Shown: in pieces, positions 46,242 to 55,348 of the stretch
How positions within the stretch are numbered: position 1 is the first letter of the stretch
How the letters are laid out: every line of letters starts with the position of its first letter
Assembly: GCA_963844115.1 (NCBI GenBank)
Contig: CAWJNN010000002.1
Coordinates: 33,520 to 97,519 of the forward strand
DNA from: CS4-C045 sp963844115
GTDB lineage: Bacteria > Planctomycetota > Planctomycetia > Pirellulales > UBA7805
Reading direction: 5' to 3'
Length of the DNA: 64,000 bases
Translations under genes and position numbers: made by a program
Notes under the pieces: model-generated
What the model saw: the letters and a program-made list of their open reading frames with translations, nothing else
Databases searched by the model: none
What the model was told of the DNA's origin: nothing

Positions 46242-47633
46242 TTACGCGGATTCTTTCAGGATTGCCTGGTTGAGTTTGTTGTAGAGTGTCTTCAGGCTGA
46301 TCCCCAGTTCGTCGGCGGCCTTCGGTTTGTTGCCATGATGGCGATCCAGGGACTGATCGATCGCCTGCATTTCCATTTCCCGCAGACTCATGGGTCCGAC
46401 TACCAAGCCGCCGGAATGGCCAACGCGATGCGCGCCTAGATTGGCCGGAAGGTGTTCCACGTGGATCGTACCGCCAGCAGCCAGAATGGATGCGTGTTCG
46501 ATCACGTTTGCTAGTTCTCGAACATTACCTGGCCAGTCATGTCGAGTGAGCGTGTCAATGACGTCGAGAGGGAGCCCACTTTGGTTTGCCCCGCCACTGC
46601 GGAAGCGGGTTAGTAGGTGAGCGGTCAGTTCAGGCAGATCTTCCAGTCGTTCGCGAAGCGAGGGGAGTCGGATTTCGAAGGTATTGATCCGAAACATCAG
46701 GTCTTGGCGGAATTCACCCACTTCCACCATTTCAATCAGGTTGCGATGCGTAGCGCACAGCACACGCACGTCGACGACGATTGCGTCATTTTGGCCCACT
46801 CGGCGAATTTCACCGCTTTCCAAGAACCGTAGCAGTTTGGCTTGCATCGCCTTGGGAAGTTCACCGATTTCGTCGAGGAACAGCGTTCCGCCATTCGCGA
46901 CCTCGAACAGGCCCGTCCGATGATCATCCGCGCCGGTAAACGCGCCTTTGCGGTGACCGAATAATTCGCTTTCGATCAAGCTTTCCGGCAGTGCGCCGGC
47001 GTTGATCGCAACAAAGGACTTGTCCGCTCGGCGGCTTTGATCGTGCAGCGCGCGGGCGACCAGTTCTTTGCCAGTGCCGGTTTCGCCCAGGACCAGCACC
47101 GTCGAATTGGTGGGAGCCACTTTGGCGATCAGATCGCGAACGCTGTGCATTCGAGCACTCTCGCCGACCAGTTTAGAGGAACCCTCCAAGCGGCGCACCT
47201 CGTGTTGTAGTGCCAGACAACGATTTTGTAGTTCGCGTTTGTTGGCGATGCGGGTCAACAAGGCTTCCAGTTCGACCAGCTTGCAGGGCTTGGTCAGATA
47301 ATCGTACGCGCCGTAGCGCAATGCCGCGACGGCGGTTTCCAAGGATGACTTACCCGTCAGCACGACTGCCTCGGTATCCGGCGAAAGTTCCTTTGCCTTT
47401 TCGATCACTTCAATGCCGTTAAGGCCCGGCATATTGAGGTCGACCAGGATGCAATCGTAGGTGTTCACTTTCAAAGCCGCGACGGCCGTCAAGCCGTCCG
47501 GGCAGACAGTGACTTCGTGCCCCATTCTGGGCAACTCGATGCTCATTAATTTCTGCAGCGATTTTTCGTCGTCGGCAAACAGAATCCGCAGGGGGCTATG
47601 GGATGGGACGGTGATGACTTTTCTCCTTTTCAA
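46242..47633 (-). CDS. Sigma-54-dependent response regulator (NtrC family)
   Basis: The 463-residue protein has a receiver domain (FADDEKSLQ near residue 19, phosphorylation Asp in CILVDLNMPG, TGKSS, Lys in YLTKPCK), an AAA+ domain with Walker A GETGTGKELVA, the sigma-54 contact GAFTGA in HRKGAFTGADDH, Walker B GGTLFLDEIGEL and the R finger in RFLESGEIRRVG, then a Fis-type helix-turn-helix (AADELGISLKTLYNKL). It activates RNA polymerase holding RpoN. It follows the kinase gene by 101 bp in the same direction, so the two form a pair. Targets are unknown. Confidence 0.95.
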   Translation of the reverse strand: MKRRKVITVPSHSPLRILFADDEKSLQKLMSIELPRMGHEVTVCPDGLTAVAALKVNTYDCILVDLNMPGLNGIEVIEKAKELSPDTEAVVLTGKSSLETAVAALRYGAYDYLTKPCKLVELEALLTRIANKRELQNRCLALQHEVRRLEGSSKLVGESARMHSVRDLIAKVAPTNSTVLVLGETGTGKELVARALHDQSRRADKSFVAINAGALPESLIESELFGHRKGAFTGADDHRTGLFEVANGGTLFLDEIGELPKAMQAKLLRFLESGEIRRVGQNDAIVVDVRVLCATHRNLIEMVEVGEFRQDLMFRINTFEIRLPSLRERLEDLPELTAHLLTRFRSGGANQSGLPLDVIDTLTRHDWPGNVRELANVIEHASILAAGGTIHVEHLPANLGAHRVGHSGGLVVGPMSLREMEMQAIDQSLDRHHGNKPKAADELGISLKTLYNKLNQAILKESA

Positions 47634-47734
47634 TGGCTCGCTGGGCGAAACGCTCGTGGTGCTGATTTCCCTGGTGTGACTTCCGCAGTTTGACTACCGC
47701 AGTGTGGCTTCCTTCGTGTGACGTCGTCTTCTTG

Positions 47735-49333
47735 TCAGGCGGCCTGGCAGTGTGGTGGTTGATGTTGATCCAACTGGCGGATTGGCAGCCAGACGTGAAA
47801 CCGTGATCCTTTGCCTGGTCCGTCGCTTTGTGCTTCGATGCGCCCTCCGTGGTCGGCAACGATCCGGTAGACGATCGACAGGCCGAGGCCGGTACCTTGA
47901 CCGCTACGACGGCGAGTAAAGAAGGGCTCGAACAGGTTCTGGCTCACCTCCGGCGTCATACCGCAGCCATTGTCTTGTACGATGATCTCGACCTGATCGT
48001 GTCCGCCGCGCAGTTCCAACGTGACCGTTCCGCCGGGATCGATGCTATCGAGTCCATTCGTGATCAGGTTCAGCACAACCTGTTTGATCTCTTGCGGGTT
48101 AACGGCCGCGTTGATCGAAGGTCCGGAGACCAGATCGACGTTCTTGCCTTGATTCTTGGCAAGGTGTCGTACCATCTCGATCACGCCCATGACCAATTCG
48201 CGCGTATCGGTCGTCTGCCGCCGCGGGCCGTTATCCGTTCGCGAGAAATCCAGGAGTTGCGAAGTGATCGCTTTGCAACGAAAAGCCTCTTCCTGGATCA
48301 TCCGCAGGTAGTTTCGAGCGCCGTCGGCGCATTTCTCGTCCGGTACGACACCATCGTTGATCTGTCGTTCAAGCGATTCGGCACACATGGCAATAGACGC
48401 CATGGGGTTGTTGATTTCGTGCGCCACGCCGGCGGCAAGGAATCCGACGCTCGCTAATTGCTCGTTACGAACCATCTGGATCGTTCGATCCCGAACCTGC
48501 TGGTCCAGATCGTCACGGATCGTTTGGAATCGCTCAGTCATGTTATTCATGGCCTGCGCCAGTTCGGACATTTCATCTTGGGAAGAGAGCCGTATGCGAT
48601 GCGAGAAATCGCCCGACGCGACGCGGCGCGAGCCTTGACTCAAGATCCGCAACGGGCGAAAAACCCAGGTGTAAAACAGGCGCACGAACAGCGCCAGCAT
48701 GACAATCATGGACAACGTGGTAATCCACGTGACATAGATCAACGTGCGATAGCGAAGACGCACCGTATGTGCGAAGTTGCGCATTCTGGCGTGTAGAAAG
48801 CTGGGCAGGGCGGCTGAATGTTTCTGGAGGGCCCGAAGTTCATCGTTGGTTCTGCTTACAAGCAGATCGTCGAACATCCAGTAGGAGTCCTCGTCAATCG
48901 ACTTGATGCGATCGACCGACTCTTGGATCTTGCGGACCGTATCCCGTTCTCGCTGGCTGTCACCGATGCTGGGACTGTTTCTTTCGTTGTTGATAAGCTG
49001 ATCGCGATAGCGGGCGAGCGCATTTTCGAAGTCTTGCAGGGCCGAGTCGAATTGATCGTAGACGATTTGATCGTCCATTGGTGGCGTAATGTCACTGGTC
49101 GCGTACAGCCGCGTCGTTGTCTGGATTTCGGTCAGCATGACGCGCATGTCGGTGGCGTACTGTCCCAGGTCGGCGGCGATGGGGAGTTCCGCTGCTCGGC
49201 CGCTGATGCTCTTCACCAGGTTGCGATACGAGTACAAGCCGATCATGCCCGAGACGGAGAGCGCAGCGAACATGACGACCAGCAGAACCAGCTCAAGAAT
49301 CAGCTTGTAGCGGATGGGCCAATTGGACAGCAA
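47735..49333 (-). CDS. Membrane sensor histidine kinase
   Basis: This 532-residue kinase has TM1 near residues 10-34 (YKLILELVLLVVMFAALSVSGMI), a long helical periplasmic region, TM2 near 200-225 (YVTWITTLSMIVMLALFVRLF), a HAMP domain (FRPLRILSQGSRRVASGDFSHRI), a dimerisation helix with the phospho-His in VAHEINNPMASIAM, and an ATPase domain with N box VLNLITNGLDS, GxG boxes VQDNGCGM and SGQGTGLGLSIV. It pairs with the downstream sigma-54 regulator. The large periplasmic helical part suggests small-molecule or envelope sensing; the ligand is unknown. Confidence 0.94.
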   Translation of the reverse strand: MLSNWPIRYKLILELVLLVVMFAALSVSGMIGLYSYRNLVKSISGRAAELPIAADLGQYATDMRVMLTEIQTTTRLYATSDITPPMDDQIVYDQFDSALQDFENALARYRDQLINNERNSPSIGDSQRERDTVRKIQESVDRIKSIDEDSYWMFDDLLVSRTNDELRALQKHSAALPSFLHARMRNFAHTVRLRYRTLIYVTWITTLSMIVMLALFVRLFYTWVFRPLRILSQGSRRVASGDFSHRIRLSSQDEMSELAQAMNNMTERFQTIRDDLDQQVRDRTIQMVRNEQLASVGFLAAGVAHEINNPMASIAMCAESLERQINDGVVPDEKCADGARNYLRMIQEEAFRCKAITSQLLDFSRTDNGPRRQTTDTRELVMGVIEMVRHLAKNQGKNVDLVSGPSINAAVNPQEIKQVVLNLITNGLDSIDPGGTVTLELRGGHDQVEIIVQDNGCGMTPEVSQNLFEPFFTRRRSGQGTGLGLSIVYRIVADHGGRIEAQSDGPGKGSRFHVWLPIRQLDQHQPPHCQAA

Positions 49334-49500
49334 GTGCGACCTCCTTGTCGCTCAAGTGCCGATTGAGTCGCAGGCAACCGGCTTCCCGGCTTGCCTGCGG
49401 ATCGCGGGAGGGCGGAGTCTATCATTCCGATTCGTAGGCAACAATCGCAAGGTAGCGCTGGCAAGCTAGCAGAGCATCGGGCAGCGCCATGACGGATTTT

Positions 49501-49549
49501 CGTAGCTGGATTCGCAATCCCGTGCGCCGGGATTGCGAATCCAGCTACG
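49501..49549. repeat. Perfect 21-bp hairpin
   Basis: cgtagctggattcgcaatccc (49501-49521) and its exact complement (49529-49549) enclose the 7-nt loop gtgcgcc. It sits between the histidine kinase start and the LptF/G-type gene end. Confidence 0.95.
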
Positions 49550-49598
49550 GATCACCAAAAGGTCGTTCACGACGTGTTTCACGGAGACGGTCGGAAGA

Positions 49599-50777
49599 TC
49601 AATTCCGCACGACGCGACGGATCAACCAGAAGCTCCACAGCAGCAAGACAACATTGCCGCACCAAACCACTTGCGGCGGAAGCGTCCCTGTTTTTGCTCG
49701 ATCAAGACTCAGTTGAAGCAGCGGGTAATAGACGATCAGGATTGGCAGGAAGCATAGAAAGAAGGTTGTCCAGAATTCGCCGTGGCGTCGCTGCACCGCC
49801 AGTGGTGCTCCGACAGCGACAAAGCAGAGGCAGCTAAAACCCGCCGACCACCGTCGGTGCGGTTCGGCGCGGAGTCGAAAGACTTGCTTTCGCTGCCGCC
49901 CCAACTGCGCTTCGCTCTCCTTCCAGGAATTGTTGGTCAGCCCGTTGAAATCGCCCGTCGCAAGCTGAAAAGCCGCCTGGGCTGCCAGCACCTGTTCGTG
50001 TTGATCGATCAACTGAATCTGGTCATCAATCGCTTGCGGTATGTCTCGTAGCGCCATTTGGGAAGGCCGCTCGCTTGACGAATCCCCGTCGCGGCTGAGC
50101 GGCACGTCGCGCTGGTGCGTACCACGAAAGGATGCTTCCAGACCACTGCCAACGCCACTACCGTTGTGCAGGATGATGGTCAGTTTGTCTGCCGCCGTAT
50201 CGGCGTGAAGCTCTGCCCATTCGGCCCGAATTACATAGGAGGGTGCGTCGCCCCGTTTTTGAAATGTGATTGTGGGGCTGATCAGGCGCTGGCCCTCCAC
50301 GCGCTTGACGTTGATGGAAAAACCTGGCGAACTGTACGTGCCATGGCTCTTCAGCATGCCGTACGCGATGTCTTCAATCGATGCAATCACGATGCGACGA
50401 ACTCCGTCTCTGCCCCACGAGACGGCCAAATCGTTGAGCCACACGGCGCCGAAACTCAACAGTGTCACGAGGGAAAAACAGGGCCACATGACGCGCCAGG
50501 GTGAAATTCCCATCGATTTGAGAGCAACAATTTCGTTGGACGATGCCAGGCGACCAAACACAAAGCAGGTTGAAAACAGAATTGTCATCGGAACCGCGAA
50601 TCGTAGCGCATCGGGCAGTATGTACGGAGTAATGCGAAGGACCAGACCCAGATCGAGCTGGTTTTCGTGCGCCTCGCGCAGAACGGAAAGGACCACCATT
50701 AGCAGGGTGACGGCGCACAGAGCCAGGAAAAAGATCGATAACAGCTGAGACAAGATACTACGAGTCAGCTTGTACAT
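49599..50777 (-). CDS. LptF/LptG-type (YjgP/YjgQ) permease
   Basis: The 392-residue protein shows the LptF/G plan: three N-terminal helices (LSIFFLALCAVTLLMVVLSV, YILPDALRFAVPMTILFSTCFVFGRL, SPWRVMWPCFSLVTLLSFG), a periplasmic jelly-roll part, and three C-terminal helices. SSNEIVALKSMGIS is the typical coupling-helix block for the LptB ATPase. It should help to pull lipopolysaccharide from the inner membrane. The usual twin (LptF with LptG) is not adjacent, so the second copy must lie elsewhere. The ATPase is not here either. Confidence 0.85.
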   Translation of the reverse strand: MYKLTRSILSQLLSIFFLALCAVTLLMVVLSVLREAHENQLDLGLVLRITPYILPDALRFAVPMTILFSTCFVFGRLASSNEIVALKSMGISPWRVMWPCFSLVTLLSFGAVWLNDLAVSWGRDGVRRIVIASIEDIAYGMLKSHGTYSSPGFSINVKRVEGQRLISPTITFQKRGDAPSYVIRAEWAELHADTAADKLTIILHNGSGVGSGLEASFRGTHQRDVPLSRDGDSSSERPSQMALRDIPQAIDDQIQLIDQHEQVLAAQAAFQLATGDFNGLTNNSWKESEAQLGRQRKQVFRLRAEPHRRWSAGFSCLCFVAVGAPLAVQRRHGEFWTTFFLCFLPILIVYYPLLQLSLDRAKTGTLPPQVVWCGNVVLLLWSFWLIRRVVRN

Positions 50778-50859
50778 GCGATCAAGGATGCCTGGAGGTC
50801 TTCGCGAATGGGGTTCAACAGGTGCCTGCGTCCGTATTTACCTACCAGTGCGGACGGAC

Positions 50860-50935
50860 GGCGGACTGGCGGCGGACGTGGCGGCGGACGTGGCGGCGGA
50901 CATTGTGGCGGACATTGTGGCGGACATTGTGGCGC
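50860..50935 (+). repeat. 12-bp tandem repeat (gcggacattgtg)n
   Basis: Six copies of a 12-bp unit that starts gcggac and ends gtggcg or attgtg. It lies between LptF/G and the PP2C gene. Confidence 0.85.
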
Positions 50936-51009
50936 ATCACGGCCGGGTCAAGAGTAATTACGCAGGTGCTGTCGAAAGCGTTCAGCTATCGGTGCTGGAG
51001 GCGCACCTG

Positions 51010-52302
51010 TCAGATGAGGTCGACGTGAGAATCGCTCGCCAATCGTTCGTCGCTCTGTTTTTTTACCTGGGCGACTGCAAAGGAGATAGCACGCCCGTAG
51101 TCTTGCACTGCGGCCATGTAATCCTGGCGACTGGTCGCCGCTTCGGCAGCCGCTGTTTTGTCGTCAAACGTCACCCAATCGACCTGTTTTTCACTGGCGG
51201 TGGCAACTTGCTTTAGCTCCTCGGCAACCTTTTTCAGTGCGTCAACCTCCAGGTCGCTCGGCCCGGCATCGATACTGACGTAAGGTCCCGCGCCCAACTT
51301 GGATGGCATGATCGGGATATCCGGTCCGGTATCGGAATCGAGATACCGTAGCACCGCGACGATCACGGCTGCCAGGACCGCGGCCGAGCTCAAAAATGCC
51401 GCCAATTTCAACGGCAGAAACCAGAACGAAGCGTTCGTCATCGCGACCAGGCCGATCAGCGCCAATACGATCAGTAGCTTTGTCGAGCGCTTTTCGTCCT
51501 CCGGTTCATCCACAACCGCCTCGGCAGGCAAACCGACGACCTCGACGACGATCACGGTGATGTTATCCGGGCCGCCGCGCAGGTTGGCCAGATCGACCAG
51601 CATCTGAACGGCCTCATCGGGCGACATGGACGCGAGGATTGCCCCCAACTCTGGATCCGTAACCGGCCCGGTCAGGCCATCGCTGCAGAGCAAAAACCGA
51701 TCGCCGACGGCCATCGGAAACGGACCTTCCAGATCGATCTTGACGACCGGATTGGGCCCGAGGGACCGCGTAATAATGTTCTTGGGCACATGAATATTTT
51801 CTGCGTTCGCAGGAATCTGGCCGGCGGCGCGCATTTCCCATACCAGACTGTGATCGAACGTCAGCTGTTCGAGCTTCCCGTCACGCAGACGGTAAACGCG
51901 ACTGTCACCAACGTGCCCAACGATCGCTCCGACAGGCAAGAGCACCAGCGCGCTGCAGGTTGTTCCCATGCCCTGGAATTCGGCGTTGGCGTGCCCCTTT
52001 TCATAAATCTTGTTGTTCGCCTCCAGGATCGCCTGGCGAAGTGCAAGCGCTGGTTCCAGGTCCGTGTGCTTGGCGTAAATGTGTGGTAAACCGTCCGCTG
52101 CCAGCTTGCTGGCCAGTTCACCGGCGGCATGAGCACCCATGCCGTCGGCGACCAGGTACAGATGGCCACGCTGTTCCCAATACGAACGCTCAGGAGCTAC
52201 CACGGTGTTCATGGAGTCCTGATTGTTCTGCCGGCGCATGCCGATATCACTGATGGCGGCATGCCGCACGCATTGTTCAAAGGTGAGCGATTCGTCGTGC
52301 AT
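51010..52302 (-). CDS. PP2C-type Ser/Thr phosphatase with membrane tail
   Basis: The 430-residue protein has PP2C blocks in order: SDIGMRRQNNQDSM, LYLVADGMGAHAAGELAS (metal Asp), GHVGDSRVYRL, LLCSDGLTGPVTDPEL and RGGPDNITVIVVEV. After residue 255 a linker leads to two hydrophobic helices (LLIVLALIGLVAMTNASFWF and LAAFLSSAAVLAAVIVAVL) and a short helical tail. It should reverse phosphorylation by serine/threonine kinases, which are abundant in planctomycetes. No kinase is adjacent. The membrane tail suggests a membrane-tethered phosphatase. Confidence 0.93.
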   Translation of the reverse strand: MHDESLTFEQCVRHAAISDIGMRRQNNQDSMNTVVAPERSYWEQRGHLYLVADGMGAHAAGELASKLAADGLPHIYAKHTDLEPALALRQAILEANNKIYEKGHANAEFQGMGTTCSALVLLPVGAIVGHVGDSRVYRLRDGKLEQLTFDHSLVWEMRAAGQIPANAENIHVPKNIITRSLGPNPVVKIDLEGPFPMAVGDRFLLCSDGLTGPVTDPELGAILASMSPDEAVQMLVDLANLRGGPDNITVIVVEVVGLPAEAVVDEPEDEKRSTKLLIVLALIGLVAMTNASFWFLPLKLAAFLSSAAVLAAVIVAVLRYLDSDTGPDIPIMPSKLGAGPYVSIDAGPSDLEVDALKKVAEELKQVATASEKQVDWVTFDDKTAAAEAATSRQDYMAAVQDYGRAISFAVAQVKKQSDERLASDSHVDLI

Positions 52303-52419
52303 AGGGGGTGAGAACCGTCACGGGCGGGCAGTAGGGGAGGGGACGAATGTGCCAGTCCGTTCCGCTGGCAAGCCTGGCCCAGGCTGATATCGCCCCCGCT
52401 ATTTTAGCTGGGTCCGCAA

Positions 52420-53133
52420 GTGACCACCAGTCCTGCAGACGCTTGGACTCGTTATTCGGGCTGGTTGCGCCATGTAGACCTGCCTATACTTCGCCGCCGT
52501 AATCCTTCGACCGCCGGTTGCAACGCAACCCGATCGTGGTTCAACAGAACTCCTTGCTTGCTTGAGGAACTGCCGTTGTACGCAACCAGAGTTTCGCAGA
52601 ATCCGTGTTGCGCTGTCGTGGCGTTCATCTTGTCCGTTGCACTTGCTGAAAGTGCCAACGCACAGGGAGTCCAACGCAGGCTGGTGATTCATACCAATCC
52701 TCCCGGCGCGCTGGTCAAAATCGACGACAACGAGATTGGAATCACGCCCGTATCGACCAGCTTCGTCTATTATGGCACCCGGAAGATCCAGTTGATCAAA
52801 CCTGGCTTCGAAACGATGACGTTTCTGCAGCCGATCCGCGTGCCGTGGTACGAACTACCCGGATTGGATTTTTTCAGTGAACATGTCCTACCAGGCGAGC
52901 GGCGAGATGTGCGCGTTTTGACATACAGCATGCAGCCGAAAATCATCGTTTCGACAGAGCAGTTGCTGGGCCGTGCCGAGGCGCTGCGACGTGATGGCCA
53001 AACAACCACCCTGGTTCCTTCCAATGCGTTTTCGCCACCGTTTCCCGCGAACCCCGCGCTGTTGCCGCCGGGTCGTCCGCAAATGGTCCCCGCGAGTCCG
53101 GTTTCGCCGCGACCGCTTCCACCGCCCCAATAA
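52420..53133 (+). CDS. PEGA-domain protein, exported
   Basis: The 237-residue frame contains a hydrophobic signal-like segment (CCAVVAFILSVALAESANA) and then RLVIHTNPPGALVKIDDNEIGITPVSTSFVYYGTRKIQL, a PEGA repeat with the GxT-type turn. The protein ends in a proline-rich tail. The start is uncertain: TTG at 52576 (MYATRVSQN) gives a better signal peptide than the ATG at 52420. Such proteins are thought to act in the envelope. It converges on mlaD. The function is not known. Confidence 0.6.
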   Translation: MTTSPADAWTRYSGWLRHVDLPILRRRNPSTAGCNATRSWFNRTPCLLEELPLYATRVSQNPCCAVVAFILSVALAESANAQGVQRRLVIHTNPPGALVKIDDNEIGITPVSTSFVYYGTRKIQLIKPGFETMTFLQPIRVPWYELPGLDFFSEHVLPGERRDVRVLTYSMQPKIIVSTEQLLGRAEALRRDGQTTTLVPSNAFSPPFPANPALLPPGRPQMVPASPVSPRPLPPPQ

Positions 53134-53228
53134 CTGTTGATTCCCGGCAATGGAGTCCAACGATTGTCGCCGGGCGTTCGGCGTAGCGAGTCCGCCAAGA
53201 TCTAGAACTCGTGGCGTTCAGCCGTCGT

Positions 53229-54458
53229 CTAGTGGCCATCGTGCCATTCGAGATCCTGTTCTCGCTCGGGCGGTTGGACTTCAAAGTAGTCGGTCTGCGG
53301 TTTTGGTTCCTCTCGCCAGTCAGCGGCTGGACGCAGCGCGTCTCGCCAATCGCCGGGCGGTTGGCTGGATTCGAAGTTCGGATACTTCGTTCGATCGTTG
53401 TTTCGCCGCAGCGCGCCGCGTACCCCTAGTTCGCCCGGATTTCGCGCGATCTTGTCCGAGAAGACTCGCATGTCATTGATGATCGGTCTTAAATCGGCGG
53501 TCAACCGCGTAATATTTTCGGCCGCCGAATTGATGTTGTTGTAGAGTTCGGGGTTGTTCAGCAACTGCCCGACCGTTCCTTCTTGGGTATTGAAGTTTGC
53601 GATTAGCGAATCCAACTGCTCCATGGTCGAGGAAAAATTGGCGACTCCGCTTTCGACGTCCCCAATAATCTGTTCACTTTTTTCGTTGACCTGTTCCATC
53701 ACGTTTTCCATGTTGCGCATGGTTCGTTCGGCAGAATCCCCGAAATTTTTCAACGATGCCATGGCTTCGCGGCTTTCCGACAACAGCTTTGGCATGCTTT
53801 CCATGGTCTTTTGCAGATCATCCTGCTTGACGACGGCGATCAGTTTGTTGGCCTTTTCCATGAAATCACTGAATTCATCGAGCGCCTTTTCGCTTTTGTC
53901 TGCGAGTTTCTTCAACCGTTGCTCGTCATCGACTTGCAGGAAATCTTCCATCGTGTTTGCGAGGCTGGCGACCTCGTTGCCTGCGGAAGTTACCGAATCC
54001 AACGCAGCGCCGATCTGATCGCCGTAGGTGCTGATCATCTCCAACGGATTGGCGCCGGCCAGCCCCTTTAACTTAGCCCCCGATTCGATCAATTCATCGG
54101 TGGGCTCACCGCCCGGAATGAACTCCAGGATCGCGTCGCCTAACAGCGAACTGGAATCGATTCGACAGATTTCGTGTTTTCGCAGTTTGACGTCTTCATC
54201 GAGACGTACCGTGACGACGACGTCGGACGAATTTTCGGCAAAGCGTATGCCGTCGACGCGCCCGATCAAAATTCCGCTCTTGCGCACTGGGGTTCCTTCC
54301 AACACACCGGGCGCACGGGGAAAGGTGATCTCGACGACGGTGCCGCCCGGTCGCAAGGCCGTCGGCACGTCGCCAAACCAGACCGTTAGAATCGCTAATA
54401 GTAGAAAAGCAGAGACTACTACGATTCCAACTCGGGTTAGTATTACGCGTTCTTCCAT
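53229..54458 (-). CDS. mlaD: MlaD-like MCE-domain substrate-binding protein
   Basis: The 409-residue protein has an N-terminal membrane anchor (RVGIVVVSAFLLLAILTVWF) and an MCE domain (PGVLEGTPVRKSGILIGRVDGI, SSLLGDAILEFIPGG). It then has a very long coiled-coil region (about residues 140-320), which would form a periplasmic needle or stalk, and an Arg/Pro-rich C-terminus. The MlaFEDB complex moves phospholipids between outer and inner membranes. The gene is third in the run mlaE-mlaF-mlaD. The longer coiled coil than in E. coli MlaD fits the Mce/PqiB-type tube. Confidence 0.9.
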   Translation of the reverse strand: MEERVILTRVGIVVVSAFLLLAILTVWFGDVPTALRPGGTVVEITFPRAPGVLEGTPVRKSGILIGRVDGIRFAENSSDVVVTVRLDEDVKLRKHEICRIDSSSLLGDAILEFIPGGEPTDELIESGAKLKGLAGANPLEMISTYGDQIGAALDSVTSAGNEVASLANTMEDFLQVDDEQRLKKLADKSEKALDEFSDFMEKANKLIAVVKQDDLQKTMESMPKLLSESREAMASLKNFGDSAERTMRNMENVMEQVNEKSEQIIGDVESGVANFSSTMEQLDSLIANFNTQEGTVGQLLNNPELYNNINSAAENITRLTADLRPIINDMRVFSDKIARNPGELGVRGALRRNNDRTKYPNFESSQPPGDWRDALRPAADWREEPKPQTDYFEVQPPEREQDLEWHDGH

Positions 54459-54514
54459 TTTATACAGCGGTCATCGCTTGCAGCCGCACTCGATGTCGAG
54501 CGCTTTACGAAAAC

Positions 54515-55330
54515 CTAGTTTCCGAGGGACTGTATTTCTTCAAGCCGTGCGCCAGCTTCACCTTTTACAAACTGGGTGACACGTTTGTCAGACGTCTTAC
54601 GCAAGTCGCCGGGGTCGCCGTCAAATATCACCTGCTCGTCGTCTTCGTTCAAACGAGTAAGTGGATACAACATCACGACGCGATCTGCTACCTTTTCGGC
54701 AGTCCGCATATCGTGCGTCACGACGATACTGGTCACGGGACGGTGTCTTCGTGTGCGGATTATCAGTTCGTTAATCACGTCGCTCATGATGGGATCAAGG
54801 CCGGTCGTGGGTTCGTCATACAGAATGACTTCGGGCTCGAGGGAGAGAGCACGGGCGAGCCCGACGCGCTTTCGCATACCGCCCGAAAGTTCGGCCGGCT
54901 TCTTCGAGACGACCGAAGATGGTAGTCCTACCTCGGCCAGACGCGCCAAGACGATGTCATGCACTTCATCGGGACGTTTCTTCGAATGCTGCCGCAGGGG
55001 AAACGCCACATTTTGAGCGACCGTCATGCTGTCAAACAGTGCTGCCCCCTGAAATACAAAACCGAAACGGACACGTTGCCGCGTCAGTTCGCGATCGCCT
55101 AATTGCGCCAAATCGCGACCGTCGAACAAGACTTTGCCGTACGTTGGGCGCACCAAACCGATAATCGCTTTCATCAACACCGTCTTGCCGCACCCACTTT
55201 CGCCAATAACTGCCAATGTCTGTCCACGCGGTACCTGCAGATCGATATCGCGCAGCACGTTCTGGCGTCCGAAGCGGACGCTTAGCGACTGTATATCAAT
55301 CAGCGGTTGTTCTTGATCGGCGGACGACAT
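54515..55330 (-). CDS. mlaF: MlaF-like ABC transporter ATPase
   Basis: The 271-residue ATPase has Walker A VIGESGCGKTVLMK (from residue 38), Q-loop FVFQGAALFDSM, signature LSGGMRKRVGLARAL, Walker B VILYDEPTTGLDP and the switch His in VVTHDM. The phrase FQGAALFDSMTV is characteristic of Mla/Ttg2A ATPases. It powers lipid transport through MlaE. The gap to mlaE is 18 bp and to mlaD 56 bp, so the three form one operon. Confidence 0.93.
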   Translation of the reverse strand: MSSADQEQPLIDIQSLSVRFGRQNVLRDIDLQVPRGQTLAVIGESGCGKTVLMKAIIGLVRPTYGKVLFDGRDLAQLGDRELTRQRVRFGFVFQGAALFDSMTVAQNVAFPLRQHSKKRPDEVHDIVLARLAEVGLPSSVVSKKPAELSGGMRKRVGLARALSLEPEVILYDEPTTGLDPIMSDVINELIIRTRRHRPVTSIVVTHDMRTAEKVADRVVMLYPLTRLNEDDEQVIFDGDPGDLRKTSDKRVTQFVKGEAGARLEEIQSLGN

Positions 55331-55348
55331 TACAAAGCTAACGCTGGT

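Noticed and set aside
45336..46439. Long open frames through the heptad arrays (Gly/Cys/Arg-rich proteins in five frames)
   Set aside because: A 7-bp repeat without stops opens every frame at once; the peptides are pure repeat products.
50770..51216. Plus-strand ORF between the LptF/G gene and PP2C
   Set aside because: It consists of the 12-bp repeat and the antisense of the PP2C 3' end; no family features.
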